Positions 36,780 through 44,338 of a stretch of 64,000 nt of DNA are shown here, piece after piece; positions within the stretch are counted from its first letter, which is position 1, and every line of letters begins with the position of its first letter. A model generated the notes under the pieces. It made no database searches. It worked only from the letters and a program-made list of their open reading frames with translations, and was not told the origin of the DNA. The stretch is from Candidatus Nitrosopelagicus sp. Lineage in GTDB: Archaea > Thermoproteota > Nitrososphaeria > Nitrososphaerales > Nitrosopumilaceae. Position numbers and translations under genes: made by a program. The stretch lies in the NCBI GenBank assembly GCA_028242535.1, contig JAOJYB010000004.1:1-64000 (forward strand), in the 5' to 3' direction.

Positions 36780-36994
36780 TGGTAAAAAATAGATCATACG
36801 GAGATAGAGGAACAGGATTTACACCTAGACTTGAAAGCGTTCCAGGAACAAAAAATGAGAAAAAGTTTGGACGCGGTGCAAGATGGTGCAAAAGATGTGG
36901 ATGTTATGTATCTATTCAAAAATATGACTTACACTTATGCCGACAATGTTTCAGAGAAGTTGCTATTTCTCTAGGATTTAAAAAATTAAGGTGA
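36779..36994 (+). CDS. rps14: Small ribosomal subunit protein uS14, zinc-binding type
   Basis: The 71-residue protein ends with the zinc ribbon '[20 protein letters not shown]' plus 'QCF', giving two CxxC pairs. Archaeal uS14 is normally 50-56 residues, so this has an N-terminal extension of about 15 residues ('[20 protein letters not shown]'). No later ATG is a better start, since the ATG overlaps the uL5 stop. Confidence 0.93.
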   Translation: MVKNRSYGDRGTGFTPRLESVPGTKNEKKFGRGARWCKRCGCYVSIQKYDLHLCRQCFREVAISLGFKKLR

Positions 36995-37000
36995 TATGAT

Positions 37001-37393
37001 ATGCCAGCAATGAATGTATTAGCAAATTTATTTGTAACAATTTACAATACTGAAGCTCGAAGAAAATCAGAATGCATCGTTCTTCCAACTTCCAAAATTG
37101 GAACAGAGGTATTGAATACGCTGAAAAAAGATGGATACATCAAAGACTATGAAAGAACCGAAGACAACAGAGGTGGAAAATTCAAAATAGAATTATCAGC
37201 AAAGATTACAAAATGCGGGGCAATTAGTCCAAGATTCAAAGTTAAAAAAGATGAATATTTGGAATGGGAAAAACAATACCTTCCATCATATAACAGAGGC
37301 ATGCTAATAGTTACAACAAATCAAGGAGTGATGTCCCATCACGAGGCATCCAACAAAGGATTGGGAGGATTTTTGGTAGGATATGTCTACTGA
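37001..37393 (+). CDS. rps8: Small ribosomal subunit protein uS8
   Basis: The 130-residue protein binds 16S rRNA helix 21. 'NVLANLFVTIYNTEARRKSE', 'LPTSKIGTEVLNTLKKDGYI' and 'RGMLIVTTNQGVMSHHEASN' are present, the last being the conserved RNA-binding end. It overlaps uL6 by 11 bases. Confidence 0.95.
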   Translation: MPAMNVLANLFVTIYNTEARRKSECIVLPTSKIGTEVLNTLKKDGYIKDYERTEDNRGGKFKIELSAKITKCGAISPRFKVKKDEYLEWEKQYLPSYNRGMLIVTTNQGVMSHHEASNKGLGGFLVGYVY

Positions 37394-37940
37394 GCAATTA
37401 GAAAAGCTAGCAACCGAATTAGAGATTCCAGATGGAGTTACAGTAACTTACAATAAACCAATGATCACAGTTCAAGGACCACTAGGAAAGACTTACAAAA
37501 ATTTCAAAAAAATTCCAGTAACAATTGATGTCGCAGATGGTAAAGTACTATTCAAAGCACAAGGTACACGAGATAAAAGCCGTGCAATTATGAATACTTC
37601 ACGCTCATTAATCAAGAATCTTTGTGAAGGAGTTGTTGAAGGATATACAATAAAGATGAAAATTGTTTTCTCACACTTTCCAATTAACATTAAAGTTGAA
37701 GGCAAAACAGTCCTAATTGAAAACTTTCAAGGTGAACGTGCTGCAAGAAAGACAAACATTTGGGGAGAGACTAAAGTTGTTCCAAAAGGGGACGATGTCA
37801 TAATTACAGGTCATGTATTGACAGATGTTTCACAGACTGCCGCAGAAATTGAAACTGGTTCAAGAGTAAAAAATAAAGATCACCGTGTATTTTTAGACGG
37901 AGTCTACAAATTTGAAAAGAAAAAGGGTATAGAAAATTAA
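37383..37940 (+). CDS. rpl6: Large ribosomal subunit protein uL6
   Basis: The 185-residue protein has two similar halves, with 'GVTVTYNKPMITVQGPLGKT' in the first and 'FPINIKVEGKTVLIENFQGE' in the second, as in archaeal uL6. It is the last ribosomal gene of the cluster; eL32, eL19, uL18, uS5, uL30 and uL15, which usually follow in archaea, are not seen. Confidence 0.95.
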   Translation: MSTEQLEKLATELEIPDGVTVTYNKPMITVQGPLGKTYKNFKKIPVTIDVADGKVLFKAQGTRDKSRAIMNTSRSLIKNLCEGVVEGYTIKMKIVFSHFPINIKVEGKTVLIENFQGERAARKTNIWGETKVVPKGDDVIITGHVLTDVSQTAAEIETGSRVKNKDHRVFLDGVYKFEKKKGIEN

Positions 37941-37951
37941 TCAGAATATAA

Positions 37952-38245
37952 TTGACCTTAGATAACGAATTCAAAGAACAAACTGAAAAATTAGTTACAG
38001 ATACATTAGTATTATACAAAAATGCAGGGGCATCTCCTAGGATTGGCGATGTTTGGAAATGTGAAAATATAGGCGATTTTTTATGTGGTTTTTTTGTAGG
38101 AGAGATGGTCGGTTCAGCACTTAGTGCATTTCAAGTTTATCATAAAAGAGAGCCAAGTGCAGAAGAGCATATGGAAATTGTAGGAATTGTGGAAAAACAT
38201 TCTGATGAGATAGCCGTTTTTTTCACAAAATTCAATTCAAATTAA
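37952..38245 (+). CDS. Hypothetical protein (97 aa) after uL6
   Basis: TTG at 37952, 11 bases after the uL6 stop, opens a 97-residue frame. The protein has an acidic helical start, 'GFFVGEMVGSALSAFQVYHK' as a hydrophobic middle, and a charged C-terminus. The middle is too short and too interrupted for a sure membrane helix. No family is known. It may be read on the tail of the ribosomal transcript. Confidence 0.5.
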   Translation: MTLDNEFKEQTEKLVTDTLVLYKNAGASPRIGDVWKCENIGDFLCGFFVGEMVGSALSAFQVYHKREPSAEEHMEIVGIVEKHSDEIAVFFTKFNSN

Positions 38246-38250
38246 TTCGT

Positions 38251-38265
38251 CGGAAGGATTAAATC
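38251..38265 (+). promoter_or_regulatory. BRE/TATA promoter of tRNA-Asn
   Basis: 'CGGAAGGATTAAATC' combines a purine-rich BRE-like element and an 'attaaatc' box. The box centre is about 27 bases before the first tRNA base at 38289, the usual archaeal distance. Confidence 0.6.
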
Positions 38266-38288
38266 GTATTTTACTTGGAAAAAATTAT

Positions 38289-38362
38289 GCCGCGTTAGCT
38301 CAGCCTGGTAGAGCGTTCGACTGTTAATCGATTGGTCATCAGTTCAAATCTGATACACGGCG
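38289..38362 (+). tRNA. tRNA-Asn (GTT)
   Basis: The cloverleaf is seen in GCCGCGT...ACACGGC, D stem GCTC/GAGC, anticodon loop CTGTTAA with anticodon GTT, and T arm ATCAG/CTGAT with TTCAAAT. The discriminator base is G at 38362 and CCA is not encoded. Two imperfect pairs stand out: C5 against A68 in the acceptor stem and T27 against T43 at the top of the anticodon stem. The variable loop is 5 bases and there is no intron. Confidence 0.9.
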
Positions 38363-38475
38363 CCTTCTAATTTTCAAAATTAATTAGATGGTTTTTTGCA
38401 CGTTGTTAGTTTAGATCGTTAGACAGTAGCGATCTAATATTGGATCTATTAGAATAAGTATGCAGGAGTGTTACA

Positions 38476-38724
38476 TTGGCCAGAACTAGAAGGGCTAACA
38501 GATATTGTGTCGATTGTAGTGCAAGATTAGTATATTATCCAAGACTATCAAATCCAAAAGCACCGAATGAACACCGAGTTTTAGTTTATGCATGTCCAGA
38601 TTGTACAGAAGACTTTGAAAAACCAAAAATGTTTTCAATAAAAAGAAATGTTACAGAAGAACCGTTAGAAACTGTAGAAATAGAAATTACTCAGACAAAA
38701 AAAAAGCTTGCAAAAAGTAAATAG
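38476..38724 (+). CDS. Small zinc-ribbon protein (82 aa)
   Basis: A frame from TTG 38476 encodes a basic N-terminus and two CxxC pairs, 'RYCVDCSARLVYYP' and 'YACPDCTEDFEKPK', typical of a zinc ribbon, with an acidic-then-basic tail. A Shine-Dalgarno-like 'caggagtg' lies 10 bases upstream. The function is unknown; this kind of ribbon often appears in transcription or translation factors. It lies 113 bases after tRNA-Asn. Confidence 0.55.
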   Translation: MARTRRANRYCVDCSARLVYYPRLSNPKAPNEHRVLVYACPDCTEDFEKPKMFSIKRNVTEEPLETVEIEITQTKKKLAKSK

Positions 38725-38746
38725 AGGAATGATTTTCTGAAAATTA

Positions 38747-38968
38747 ATGTATCCTGAAAATATTCGCTCACGTGCATGGTATTTAGTTCCAATTTTCTTT
38801 GGGTTGATTGGCGGAATCATTGCATACTTTGCAATAAGAAGAGATGATCCTCAAAAAGCAAAAAAATGTTTATGGGTAGGAATCATTTTAACTGCAATTA
38901 ACGTTATTGTAAATATTTCATTAGTTTCCACAGGAGTTTATGAACAAGATTATAGCGTGAATGTGTAA
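38747..38968 (+). CDS. Two-helix membrane protein (73 aa)
   Basis: Two hydrophobic segments (residues 11-28, 'WYLVPIFFGLIGGIIAYFAI', and 41-60, 'KCLWVGIILTAINVIVNISL') are joined by a basic loop 'RRDDPQKAKK', so both ends should face outward. A family of very similar short proteins is common in thaumarchaea; no function is known. The stop codon overlaps the perfect 30-base palindrome at 38968. Confidence 0.6.
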   Translation: MYPENIRSRAWYLVPIFFGLIGGIIAYFAIRRDDPQKAKKCLWVGIILTAINVIVNISLVSTGVYEQDYSVNV

Positions 38969-38997
38969 ATGTTTCTAAATTCGAATTTAGAAACATT
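38968..38997. repeat. Perfect 30-base palindrome
   Basis: Left arm AATGTTTCTAAATTC (38968-38982) is followed directly by its exact reverse complement (38983-38997), with no loop. It begins on the last base of the stop codon of the two-helix membrane gene. Twenty of its bases are repeated at 39886-39905. It could be a bidirectional terminator, a protein-binding site or an element end. Confidence 0.85.
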
Positions 38998-39047
38998 ATT
39001 AATTTGAACGTATTAAACTAATTATATCATGAATAGTTTTGTTCTTC

Positions 39048-39491
39048 ATGTCACGTCTAAGAGACAATGTAGAGAGATGGCTAATACATGAAAACTATGA
39101 TTTCAATCAAGCAAAATCGGAAGATGCAATATTCAAAATTATAATAAACAATTCAGATGGATTAGGAAATAATACTGAAGTCTTTGAACCTAAGGCCCAG
39201 GAAAATATCTTGGTCATAGGAATCAAGATCGAGATGAAAACTAAACAATTAATCAGATTTAGAGAGTTAAATGAAGAAGAACAAGGTAACTTTAAGAAAA
39301 AGATTGATGATTTTTGTTATTCAATCAAGGCAGTTGGTAAATTTTTAGATGAAGATGGAAAGAAAAAGGTAGGGGTTTACATCATTTTAGATAAACAAGA
39401 ACAGCTAAATCAGCCATCTTTCTTCAAAGCATTGGAAGAAATTATAGAAATGAGTGAAAAAACAAATCGATTTTTGATCAAGACATTTTAA
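39048..39491 (+). CDS. DUF2299-like protein
   Basis: The 147-residue protein is alpha/beta, with 'DNVERWLIHENYDFNQAKS' at the start, a strand 'ENILVIGIKIEMKTKQLIRF' in the middle and a helix 'IEMSEKTNRFLI' at the end. The pattern resembles DUF2299, a family of archaeal proteins with a secretion-chaperone-like fold (recalled). The ATG at 39048 is preferred to the TTG three codons upstream. The gene lies between two related palindromes. Confidence 0.55.
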   Translation: MSRLRDNVERWLIHENYDFNQAKSEDAIFKIIINNSDGLGNNTEVFEPKAQENILVIGIKIEMKTKQLIRFRELNEEEQGNFKKKIDDFCYSIKAVGKFLDEDGKKKVGVYIILDKQEQLNQPSFFKALEEIIEMSEKTNRFLIKTF

Positions 39492-39881
39492 TCAGAAAAA
39501 TCCAATTTGTTCGTAAAAGCTAAACCCCCTCCATATCACCACCAGTTTACGAATAGACCATATTTTCAAAAATGCCAAAAAACACGGGGGGTTGAACATT
39601 TGTTCGTAGATATGCGAACCAAAGGTCAAAACACCACCATTACCCATTACAACATAGTATGTTTATTCAAGTCAGGCGTAAAAGCTAAACCCCCAATTCA
39701 CATCAAAAAATATGAAAAAATTACCCAAATACCAATAATTCCAGCTGTCAAAGGATACCAAAATTTTGGAATATTTTGCGGCTTAGAATTTGAGAATATA
39801 CCACACTTGTTATCATTTGGTTTCACGTGTATATTACATCAAAATTTGCTTTAAGTGATACGAAAACCCATAGTGTTAGAT
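39492..39881. other. Repeat-bearing intergenic stretch with possible RNA structure
   Basis: This 390-base stretch holds an identical 18-mer, CGTAAAAGCTAAACCCCC, at 39512-39529 and 39677-39694. A GGGGGGTT at 39586-39593 lies between them and could pair with either AACCCCC. TTTGTTCGTA occurs twice (39506-39515, 39599-39608), TTCGTAAA/TTTACGAA forms arms at 39510-39517 and 39546-39553, and GTTCG/CGAAC at 39603-39620. A 115-codon frame from TTG 39507 is open across it, but its composition (rich in Cys, His, Phe, few acidic residues) is unlike neighbouring proteins. Confidence 0.5.
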
Positions 39882-39919
39882 AAACAATGTTTCTAAATTC
39901 GAATTATGAAATATTGTTT
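39882..39919. repeat. Imperfect 38-base palindrome related to the one at 38968
   Basis: The two 19-base arms meet at 39900/39901 and match at 16 of 19 positions. AATGTTTCTAAATTCGAATT is identical to the first 20 bases of the perfect palindrome 918 bases upstream. The T-rich right end is next to the stop of the convergent PPOX gene at 39924. Confidence 0.75.
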
Positions 39920-39923
39920 TTTG

Positions 39924-40331
39924 CTAGTCGTCGTTCATCGGTAGATGAGGAAGAACAAAAATTTTTTCAGGCTTAATTTTTAGAATGATTCTTTTTTCAC
40001 CAGGACGTTTGAATGGGTAGTTTTCTTTTCCCATGTACTGTTTTGTTAGAAAATCAGCGTGTTTGTATTCATAATCAGGGGTAATTTCAACTACTTTACC
40101 TCTAATCGAGGTCATATCAAGAGGGTTTTTGGAATCAACTATAGATATTGCAACACGAGGATCACGAAGTATGTTTTTGTGCTTTAGCCTACCTTCTGCA
40201 GTATTGATTCGTATGTAAGAGCCCTCAAAATCACCCCACACAGGAGTTACTTGTGGAGAGCCATCGGCCATAGAAGTAGCTAAAAATACCAAATTTTTTC
40301 CATTTAGTAGAGTTTCAGCCTTTGAATCCAT
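39924..40331 (-). CDS. PPOX-class F420/FMN-dependent oxidoreductase
   Basis: The 135-residue protein is a split-barrel flavin/F420 binder: 'LVFLATSMADGSPQVTPVWG' at the start, 'LKHKNILRDPRVAISIVDSK' in the middle and 'KRIILKIKPEKIFVLPHL' at the end. PPOX proteins of this class (pyridoxamine-oxidase-like) use F420 or FMN; the substrate is unknown. ATG 40331 gives the usual start; an ATG five codons upstream (40346) is possible. Confidence 0.85.
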   Translation of the reverse strand: MDSKAETLLNGKNLVFLATSMADGSPQVTPVWGDFEGSYIRINTAEGRLKHKNILRDPRVAISIVDSKNPLDMTSIRGKVVEITPDYEYKHADFLTKQYMGKENYPFKRPGEKRIILKIKPEKIFVLPHLPMNDD

Positions 40332-40357
40332 ACTAAAATAACACAAATCGAATATTT

Positions 40358-40798
40358 ATGTCTCAAAAATTTCAAAATACCATGAAGTTAGTGATACCAT
40401 TCACAGGTCACAAGGAAATTTTATCACTACATGAGAAAACTTTGGAAATTACTAAAGATGACAGCCTTACACCTCAAGGAGATTGTATTGTAGGCGTAAA
40501 TTCAAACATATCATGTATAGATTTACCTGAAAAAATGAAAGAAAAAATTCAAAACCCTAAATCAAAAATTTCATTCACGCTTAAAGTAGAAAAATTTACC
40601 TTCAAAATTCAAGGTCAAGGTTCCAAAAAGCTAACGCTAAAGCACGTAAGCGACATAGTACTTCGTAAAAGTGCATTCACATGCTCCCGTACTATCGCTA
40701 TCAATTGCGACAAGGCATCCAGTGACATACCTAGAGACTTGGTCAGTCTCCTTCAAAACCCGCAAACCAAGGGTAATATGATTATAGAGGTATTGTAA
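40358..40798 (+). CDS. DUF371 family protein
   Basis: The 146-residue protein opens a conserved block 'FTGHKEILSLHEKTLEITKD' and 'TPQGDCIVGVNSNIS', as in DUF371, an archaeal family of unknown function. The remainder is beta-rich with 'SRTIAINCDKASSDIPRDLV'. ATG 40382, giving 'MKLVIPFTGHKE', is an alternative start. It is divergent from the PPOX gene with 26 bases between starts and converges on the ArsR-like regulator. Confidence 0.8.
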   Translation: MSQKFQNTMKLVIPFTGHKEILSLHEKTLEITKDDSLTPQGDCIVGVNSNISCIDLPEKMKEKIQNPKSKISFTLKVEKFTFKIQGQGSKKLTLKHVSDIVLRKSAFTCSRTIAINCDKASSDIPRDLVSLLQNPQTKGNMIIEVL

Positions 40799-41299
40799 TC
40801 AGTGTCTTTTTTCAAAGACCGTTGTAACTGCACGATTTACAATCTCCATCATCAAGTATTGACTGTATTCCTGCTTACTTTGAGATGATTTAGCCTTACC
40901 AGTCTTTTTTGAAAGTCCGTCCAGAAGTTGTTCAATATGCTTTGACGTTGACTTTATGACTGTCGAGTATTTTTTCTCAAAGTCTTTTGGGGTTTCATAG
41001 TCAAGTAACTTGGTCGATGTACCGTAGTATTTTATCATGGCACCACGCTTTTCTTCAATTTTTACCACTTCAATTAATTCAGCTCTTTTCAAGATTTCTA
41101 GATGGTGTCTAGTTGTTGTAAGGGCCTTTTTGAATCCATTCTTTTTTAATTGATTTGTGATTTGTTCTGCGTTTAGATGTTTTCGATATAGCATTTGCAG
41201 AATTTTTGCTCGTGCGGGGTCCTCGATAGCTTTTGCATGTTCCAGACTTGTTGCAAGAGTACGATTCACCGATATTGGTTTTTCGAGTATTGTTGACAT
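40799..41299 (-). CDS. ArsR-like winged-helix regulator
   Basis: The 166-residue protein has a winged-helix domain in residues 15-90: 'LEHAKAIEDPARAKILQMLY', 'LNAEQITNQLKKNGFKKALT' (recognition region) and 'RHHLEILKRAELIEVVKIEE'. The C-terminal part is helical, probably for dimers. ArsR-type proteins usually sense metals or small molecules, but no metal Cys cluster is seen. Its own upstream region, 41300-41594, holds palindromes that might be its operators. Confidence 0.8.
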   Translation of the reverse strand: MSTILEKPISVNRTLATSLEHAKAIEDPARAKILQMLYRKHLNAEQITNQLKKNGFKKALTTTRHHLEILKRAELIEVVKIEEKRGAMIKYYGTSTKLLDYETPKDFEKKYSTVIKSTSKHIEQLLDGLSKKTGKAKSSQSKQEYSQYLMMEIVNRAVTTVFEKRH

Positions 41300-41594
41300 G
41301 TAGTATTTTCTATAGATCTTAGCTAAAAGTTATCTGTATCACATTTATTTGTCCAATTCCGTTATTTTTTTTATGCAACTAAAGATCTAGTAGCAGACTG
41401 TATAATTATAGTAGCAATATTATAATAATTGTAACATATACTATATTATTCATAGCGTTATCAATATTATTGATAGAGTTACAAAAAAAGCAGTAAAGGT
41501 AAAAAAATCATGGTTTTTTGGAAAAAGTCTCCAAATCAGCGGAAGATGGGAAAAATAGGGTGGAAGAGGTAGAATATAGAATTCAGGAATCGAG
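41300..41594. other. AT-rich intergenic region with palindromes
   Basis: This 295-base gap lies upstream of the ArsR-like gene and downstream of purC. It holds a 17-base inverted repeat TATCAATA-T-TATTGATA at 41459-41475 and an imperfect one around 41416-41432 (caatattataataattg). No convincing gene is seen: a frame at 41450-41635 on the minus strand overlaps purC and has no recognisable product. Confidence 0.5.
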
Positions 41595-42419
41595 TTAAAG
41601 AGAGAAACCAGTCGTGCGTTCGTATGCTGCAACATACCTATCAGTCATTTTTTGAACAAGTTCGCTAGGAATTTGAGGTGCAACAGGTTCTTGTCCAATT
41701 TTTCTTGATTTCTCAAACTGTTTATGATATCCATGCTCAGTCAACCAGTCACGAAGGAGTTGTTTATCATATGCATCTTGGATTTTTCCCGGAGCGTAAG
41801 ATGCTTTTGGCCATAAACGATACTCATCAGGACCAATAGAGTCACCAAGAGTAATGTTTCCATCTAATTTTCCAAATTCCAGCTTTAGATCTGCCAATAT
41901 GAAACCAGCGGCATCAGCGATAAGCGACATTTTGTTATAAATTTGAATTGATTTTTCAGATAACCAGTCATATTCATCTATAGTTACAAAATTTTGTTTT
42001 ATGGCAGCATCTTTTGTTATAGGTACATCATGTTCAGACTTTGTCGTAGGATCAAATAACGGAGTAGAAAGTTTTGCTGCAAGTCTAGTGTCAGTGTCAG
42101 CAGCTAAAGTAATTTCACCAGACTTCCATCTATTAACCATACTTCCGTAGAAATAACCACGCACGACACATTCAATTGGTAACATTTGCATTTTTTTTAC
42201 AATTATTTCAGTATCAGAGTATGCTTTTACGAAATGATTCTCTACATCTAATTGTTCAAACCAAAATTTAGCAAATTTACATAGTACTTTTCCCTTTTGA
42301 GGTATTTCATCGTGAAATTTTACATCATATGCAGATACACGGTTACTAAAATTGAATAACAATGTATCATCACCAAAATCATAAACATCTTTTACTTTAC
42401 CTGAATTAAGAAATTTCAT
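41595..42419 (-). CDS. purC: Phosphoribosylaminoimidazole-succinocarboxamide synthase
   Basis: PurC joins aspartate to CAIR in purine synthesis. '[20 protein letters not shown]' is the ATP-binding start, '[19 protein letters not shown]' and '[20 protein letters not shown]' are the signature blocks. The length of 274 is in the upper range of normal. It stands alone, the purine genes here being spread over separate loci. Confidence 0.95.
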   Translation of the reverse strand: MKFLNSGKVKDVYDFGDDTLLFNFSNRVSAYDVKFHDEIPQKGKVLCKFAKFWFEQLDVENHFVKAYSDTEIIVKKMQMLPIECVVRGYFYGSMVNRWKSGEITLAADTDTRLAAKLSTPLFDPTTKSEHDVPITKDAAIKQNFVTIDEYDWLSEKSIQIYNKMSLIADAAGFILADLKLEFGKLDGNITLGDSIGPDEYRLWPKASYAPGKIQDAYDKQLLRDWLTEHGYHKQFEKSRKIGQEPVAPQIPSELVQKMTDRYVAAYERTTGFSL

Positions 42420-42594
42420 AAAACACCTAAGACTCCTTGCTTATTCTGTGTTTTATACGACACTTTACAACACTTTGTGACTAATAATCTAACTGGCATT
42501 AACAGAATTAGAAAATAGTTTCAGTTAAGATTTTCTAGAAGAATCATCTAACTACAGCAGATATCTTTACAAATAAGATAAATATTAAAAAATT

Positions 42595-42837
42595 ATGACA
42601 GAACCAGAAATACCACAGAAAAGACCATACCCAATGCAAGTTGAAGCGGGAAAGGAATATCATGTTTGTATGTGTGGAAAATCCCAGAACCAGCCGTTAT
42701 GTGATGGATCTCATGCAGGATCAGGCCTTGGACCAAAAGTTTTCAAAGCAACCGAAGCAGGATTCGTTGCGTTTTGCGGATGCAAGCACAGCGCAGATGA
42801 AACAGGAAAGTGTGACGGAACTCACGGCTCCATATAG
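42595..42837 (+). CDS. CDGSH iron-sulfur domain protein
   Basis: The 80-residue protein carries two CDGSH-type motifs: 'CMCGKSQNQPLCDGSHAGSG' and 'FCGCKHSADETGKCDGTHGS', each C-x-C-x(n)-C-D-G-(S/T)-H. Each could bind one [2Fe-2S] cluster with 3 Cys and 1 His, as in mitoNEET-like proteins of bacteria and archaea. Role: probable electron or cluster transfer. There is no membrane anchor, so it is likely cytoplasmic. Confidence 0.9.
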   Translation: MTEPEIPQKRPYPMQVEAGKEYHVCMCGKSQNQPLCDGSHAGSGLGPKVFKATEAGFVAFCGCKHSADETGKCDGTHGSI

Positions 42838-42882
42838 CTTAGGATTAATTAATCTGAGCTTAAACTGTTATCACACGCCAAA

Positions 42883-43110
42883 ATGTCCCAAATACCAAGA
42901 GATACATTTGATGATAATGGATTATTTACAAATCCAGAAAATAAAGAAAAAACCACATATAGTTTTCAGAATGATGGCAAAAATTCTTTAAAAAAAGCAG
43001 TAAATTATTTTTTAAATCATTTAAAAAATTCTAAATTATTTGAATTAGAATATTTTGATACATCTGTTTATTCAAACAAAATAGTTTTAGAAATGGAAAC
43101 AGATTTGTAA
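42883..43110 (+). CDS. Hypothetical small protein (75 aa)
   Basis: A polar N-terminus ('IPRDTFDDNGLFTNPENKE') is followed by a helix 'SLKKAVNYFLNHLKNSKLFE' and a beta strand ending. There is no known motif. It lies 45 bases after the CDGSH gene on the same strand. Confidence 0.45.
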   Translation: MSQIPRDTFDDNGLFTNPENKEKTTYSFQNDGKNSLKKAVNYFLNHLKNSKLFELEYFDTSVYSNKIVLEMETDL

Positions 43111-43170
43111 AAAGGAGACTAACCTTTGCATCCTGTTTATGTTTGTGTGTTATTACACCCAAAACTAAGA

Positions 43171-43184
43171 AATTATAATATATT
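43171..43184 (+). promoter_or_regulatory. TATA region of the FkbM-type methyltransferase
   Basis: 'aattataatatatt' lies about 27 bases before the TTG start at 43205. Immediately upstream, 43144-43171, is an element that recurs at 44381-44409. Confidence 0.5.
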
Positions 43185-43204
43185 CCTCCAAATGATTTGA
43201 ATCA

Positions 43205-44059
43205 TTGAATAAGAAACTAATTAAACGAATTTTAGGTGAAAAAGGAACTAATCTAGCTAGATCGATAAAAGATTTTCATCCAAAAAAAATATCTATTTGT
43301 AAAAATGGAAAGTGCTTTACTGTAGATTCTACAAAATTAAGAAGTTACAAGTTTTGGAAAGGATATGTGAATGAGGATTGGGAATCAGGCACCTTCAAAA
43401 TTTTTGATAAATTTCTGGATAAGAATCATTCTTACATTGATATCGGATCATATGTTGGTCCCACTGTTCTATATGCATCTCAATTAGCCAAGCATTGTTT
43501 TGCAATAGAACCGGATCCAATAGCATTCCAAGAATTAAAAAATAATATTGAACTCAACGAACATCTAAAACCACACATAACTTTATCAAATTACTGTATA
43601 AGTAATTCAATTGGACTCGCCAAATTATTCTCTTATACAGAAAAATTAGAATATGGTGGGGGGAGTGGCTCATCTCTTATAGACCATAAAGGACACGGTA
43701 ATTTTTGGGAGGTTCAAACAACCACAATACAACAATTTATTCAATCTTTGTCTATTACGGATTGTAATTTTATTAAAATTGACATAGAAGGTGCAGAATT
43801 TGATCTAATTCCATCCATGTCAGATTATTTAAAAAATCACAAACCCACTTTATTAATAGAGATACATCTAATGCGTGTGAAAGAACCTAACAAAAAATTG
43901 GACGAAATGTTTCAAATCCTTGATGTTTACGATTATATTTATGATGCAGATTTGCTGAAAAAAATTGAAATTCAGGATATTCTCAATATGGGACTTTCTC
44001 GTAAGGGAGGAAGAATTCATGTACTTTTGACAGACATTAAAATATCTCGTTTCAGATAG
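43205..44059 (+). CDS. FkbM-family methyltransferase
   Basis: The 284-residue protein is a SAM methyltransferase of the FkbM type: 'SYIDIGSYVGPTVLYASQLA' (motif I), 'CFAIEPDPIAFQELKNNIEL' and 'FIKIDIEGAEFDLIPSMSDY', the family's acidic motif. FkbM enzymes O-methylate sugars and polyketides, and are common in surface-glycan loci. Start is TTG 43205, supported by the TATA box. No glycosyltransferase is nearby. Confidence 0.82.
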   Translation: MNKKLIKRILGEKGTNLARSIKDFHPKKISICKNGKCFTVDSTKLRSYKFWKGYVNEDWESGTFKIFDKFLDKNHSYIDIGSYVGPTVLYASQLAKHCFAIEPDPIAFQELKNNIELNEHLKPHITLSNYCISNSIGLAKLFSYTEKLEYGGGSGSSLIDHKGHGNFWEVQTTTIQQFIQSLSITDCNFIKIDIEGAEFDLIPSMSDYLKNHKPTLLIEIHLMRVKEPNKKLDEMFQILDVYDYIYDADLLKKIEIQDILNMGLSRKGGRIHVLLTDIKISRFR

Positions 44060-44077
44060 GTGTGTGATTAATATTCA

Positions 44078-44338
44078 TTAGAGATTAATTTGAAATGGAA
44101 TTTTACTAAAAACTGCCTGAATGATTTCTTGTTTTACCTTACTTGTTGAATAAACTAATTTTACAGATTTGTTTATTCCCTTGATTGTATCTTTAATGAT
44201 GAAAGAATATTCTTTATTCAATGCTTCATCTTTCATAGTTTCTCTAGACCACATTAGATTTTGAGTAATAGCAATAATTGAATCAAAATCTTCAATCCAT
44301 TTTTCTAATTTCTTAGATGGTTTTCCACTTTTTACCAA
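44078..44338 (-). CDS. Hypothetical helical protein (86 aa)
   Basis: The frame starts with TTG at 44338. A helical, basic protein with 'KLEKWIEDFDSIIAITQNLM', 'KEYSFIIKDTIKGINKSVKL' and 'SKVKQEIIQAVFSKIPFQIN'. No motif is recognised. It is the only gene between two methyltransferases and converges on FkbM with 18 bases between. Confidence 0.4.
   Translation of the reverse strand: MVKSGKPSKKLEKWIEDFDSIIAITQNLMWSRETMKDEALNKEYSFIIKDTIKGINKSVKLVYSTSKVKQEIIQAVFSKIPFQINL

Noticed and set aside
39507-39854. 115-codon frame from TTG over the repeat-bearing gap
   Set aside because: Composition is unlike neighbouring proteins and no domain is seen. Repeats, palindromes and complementary tracts explain the sequence at least as well; left as an unresolved element.
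41450-41635. 61-codon minus-strand frame in the gap after purC
   Set aside because: It overlaps the purC 3' end and lacks any recognisable product; probably chance.
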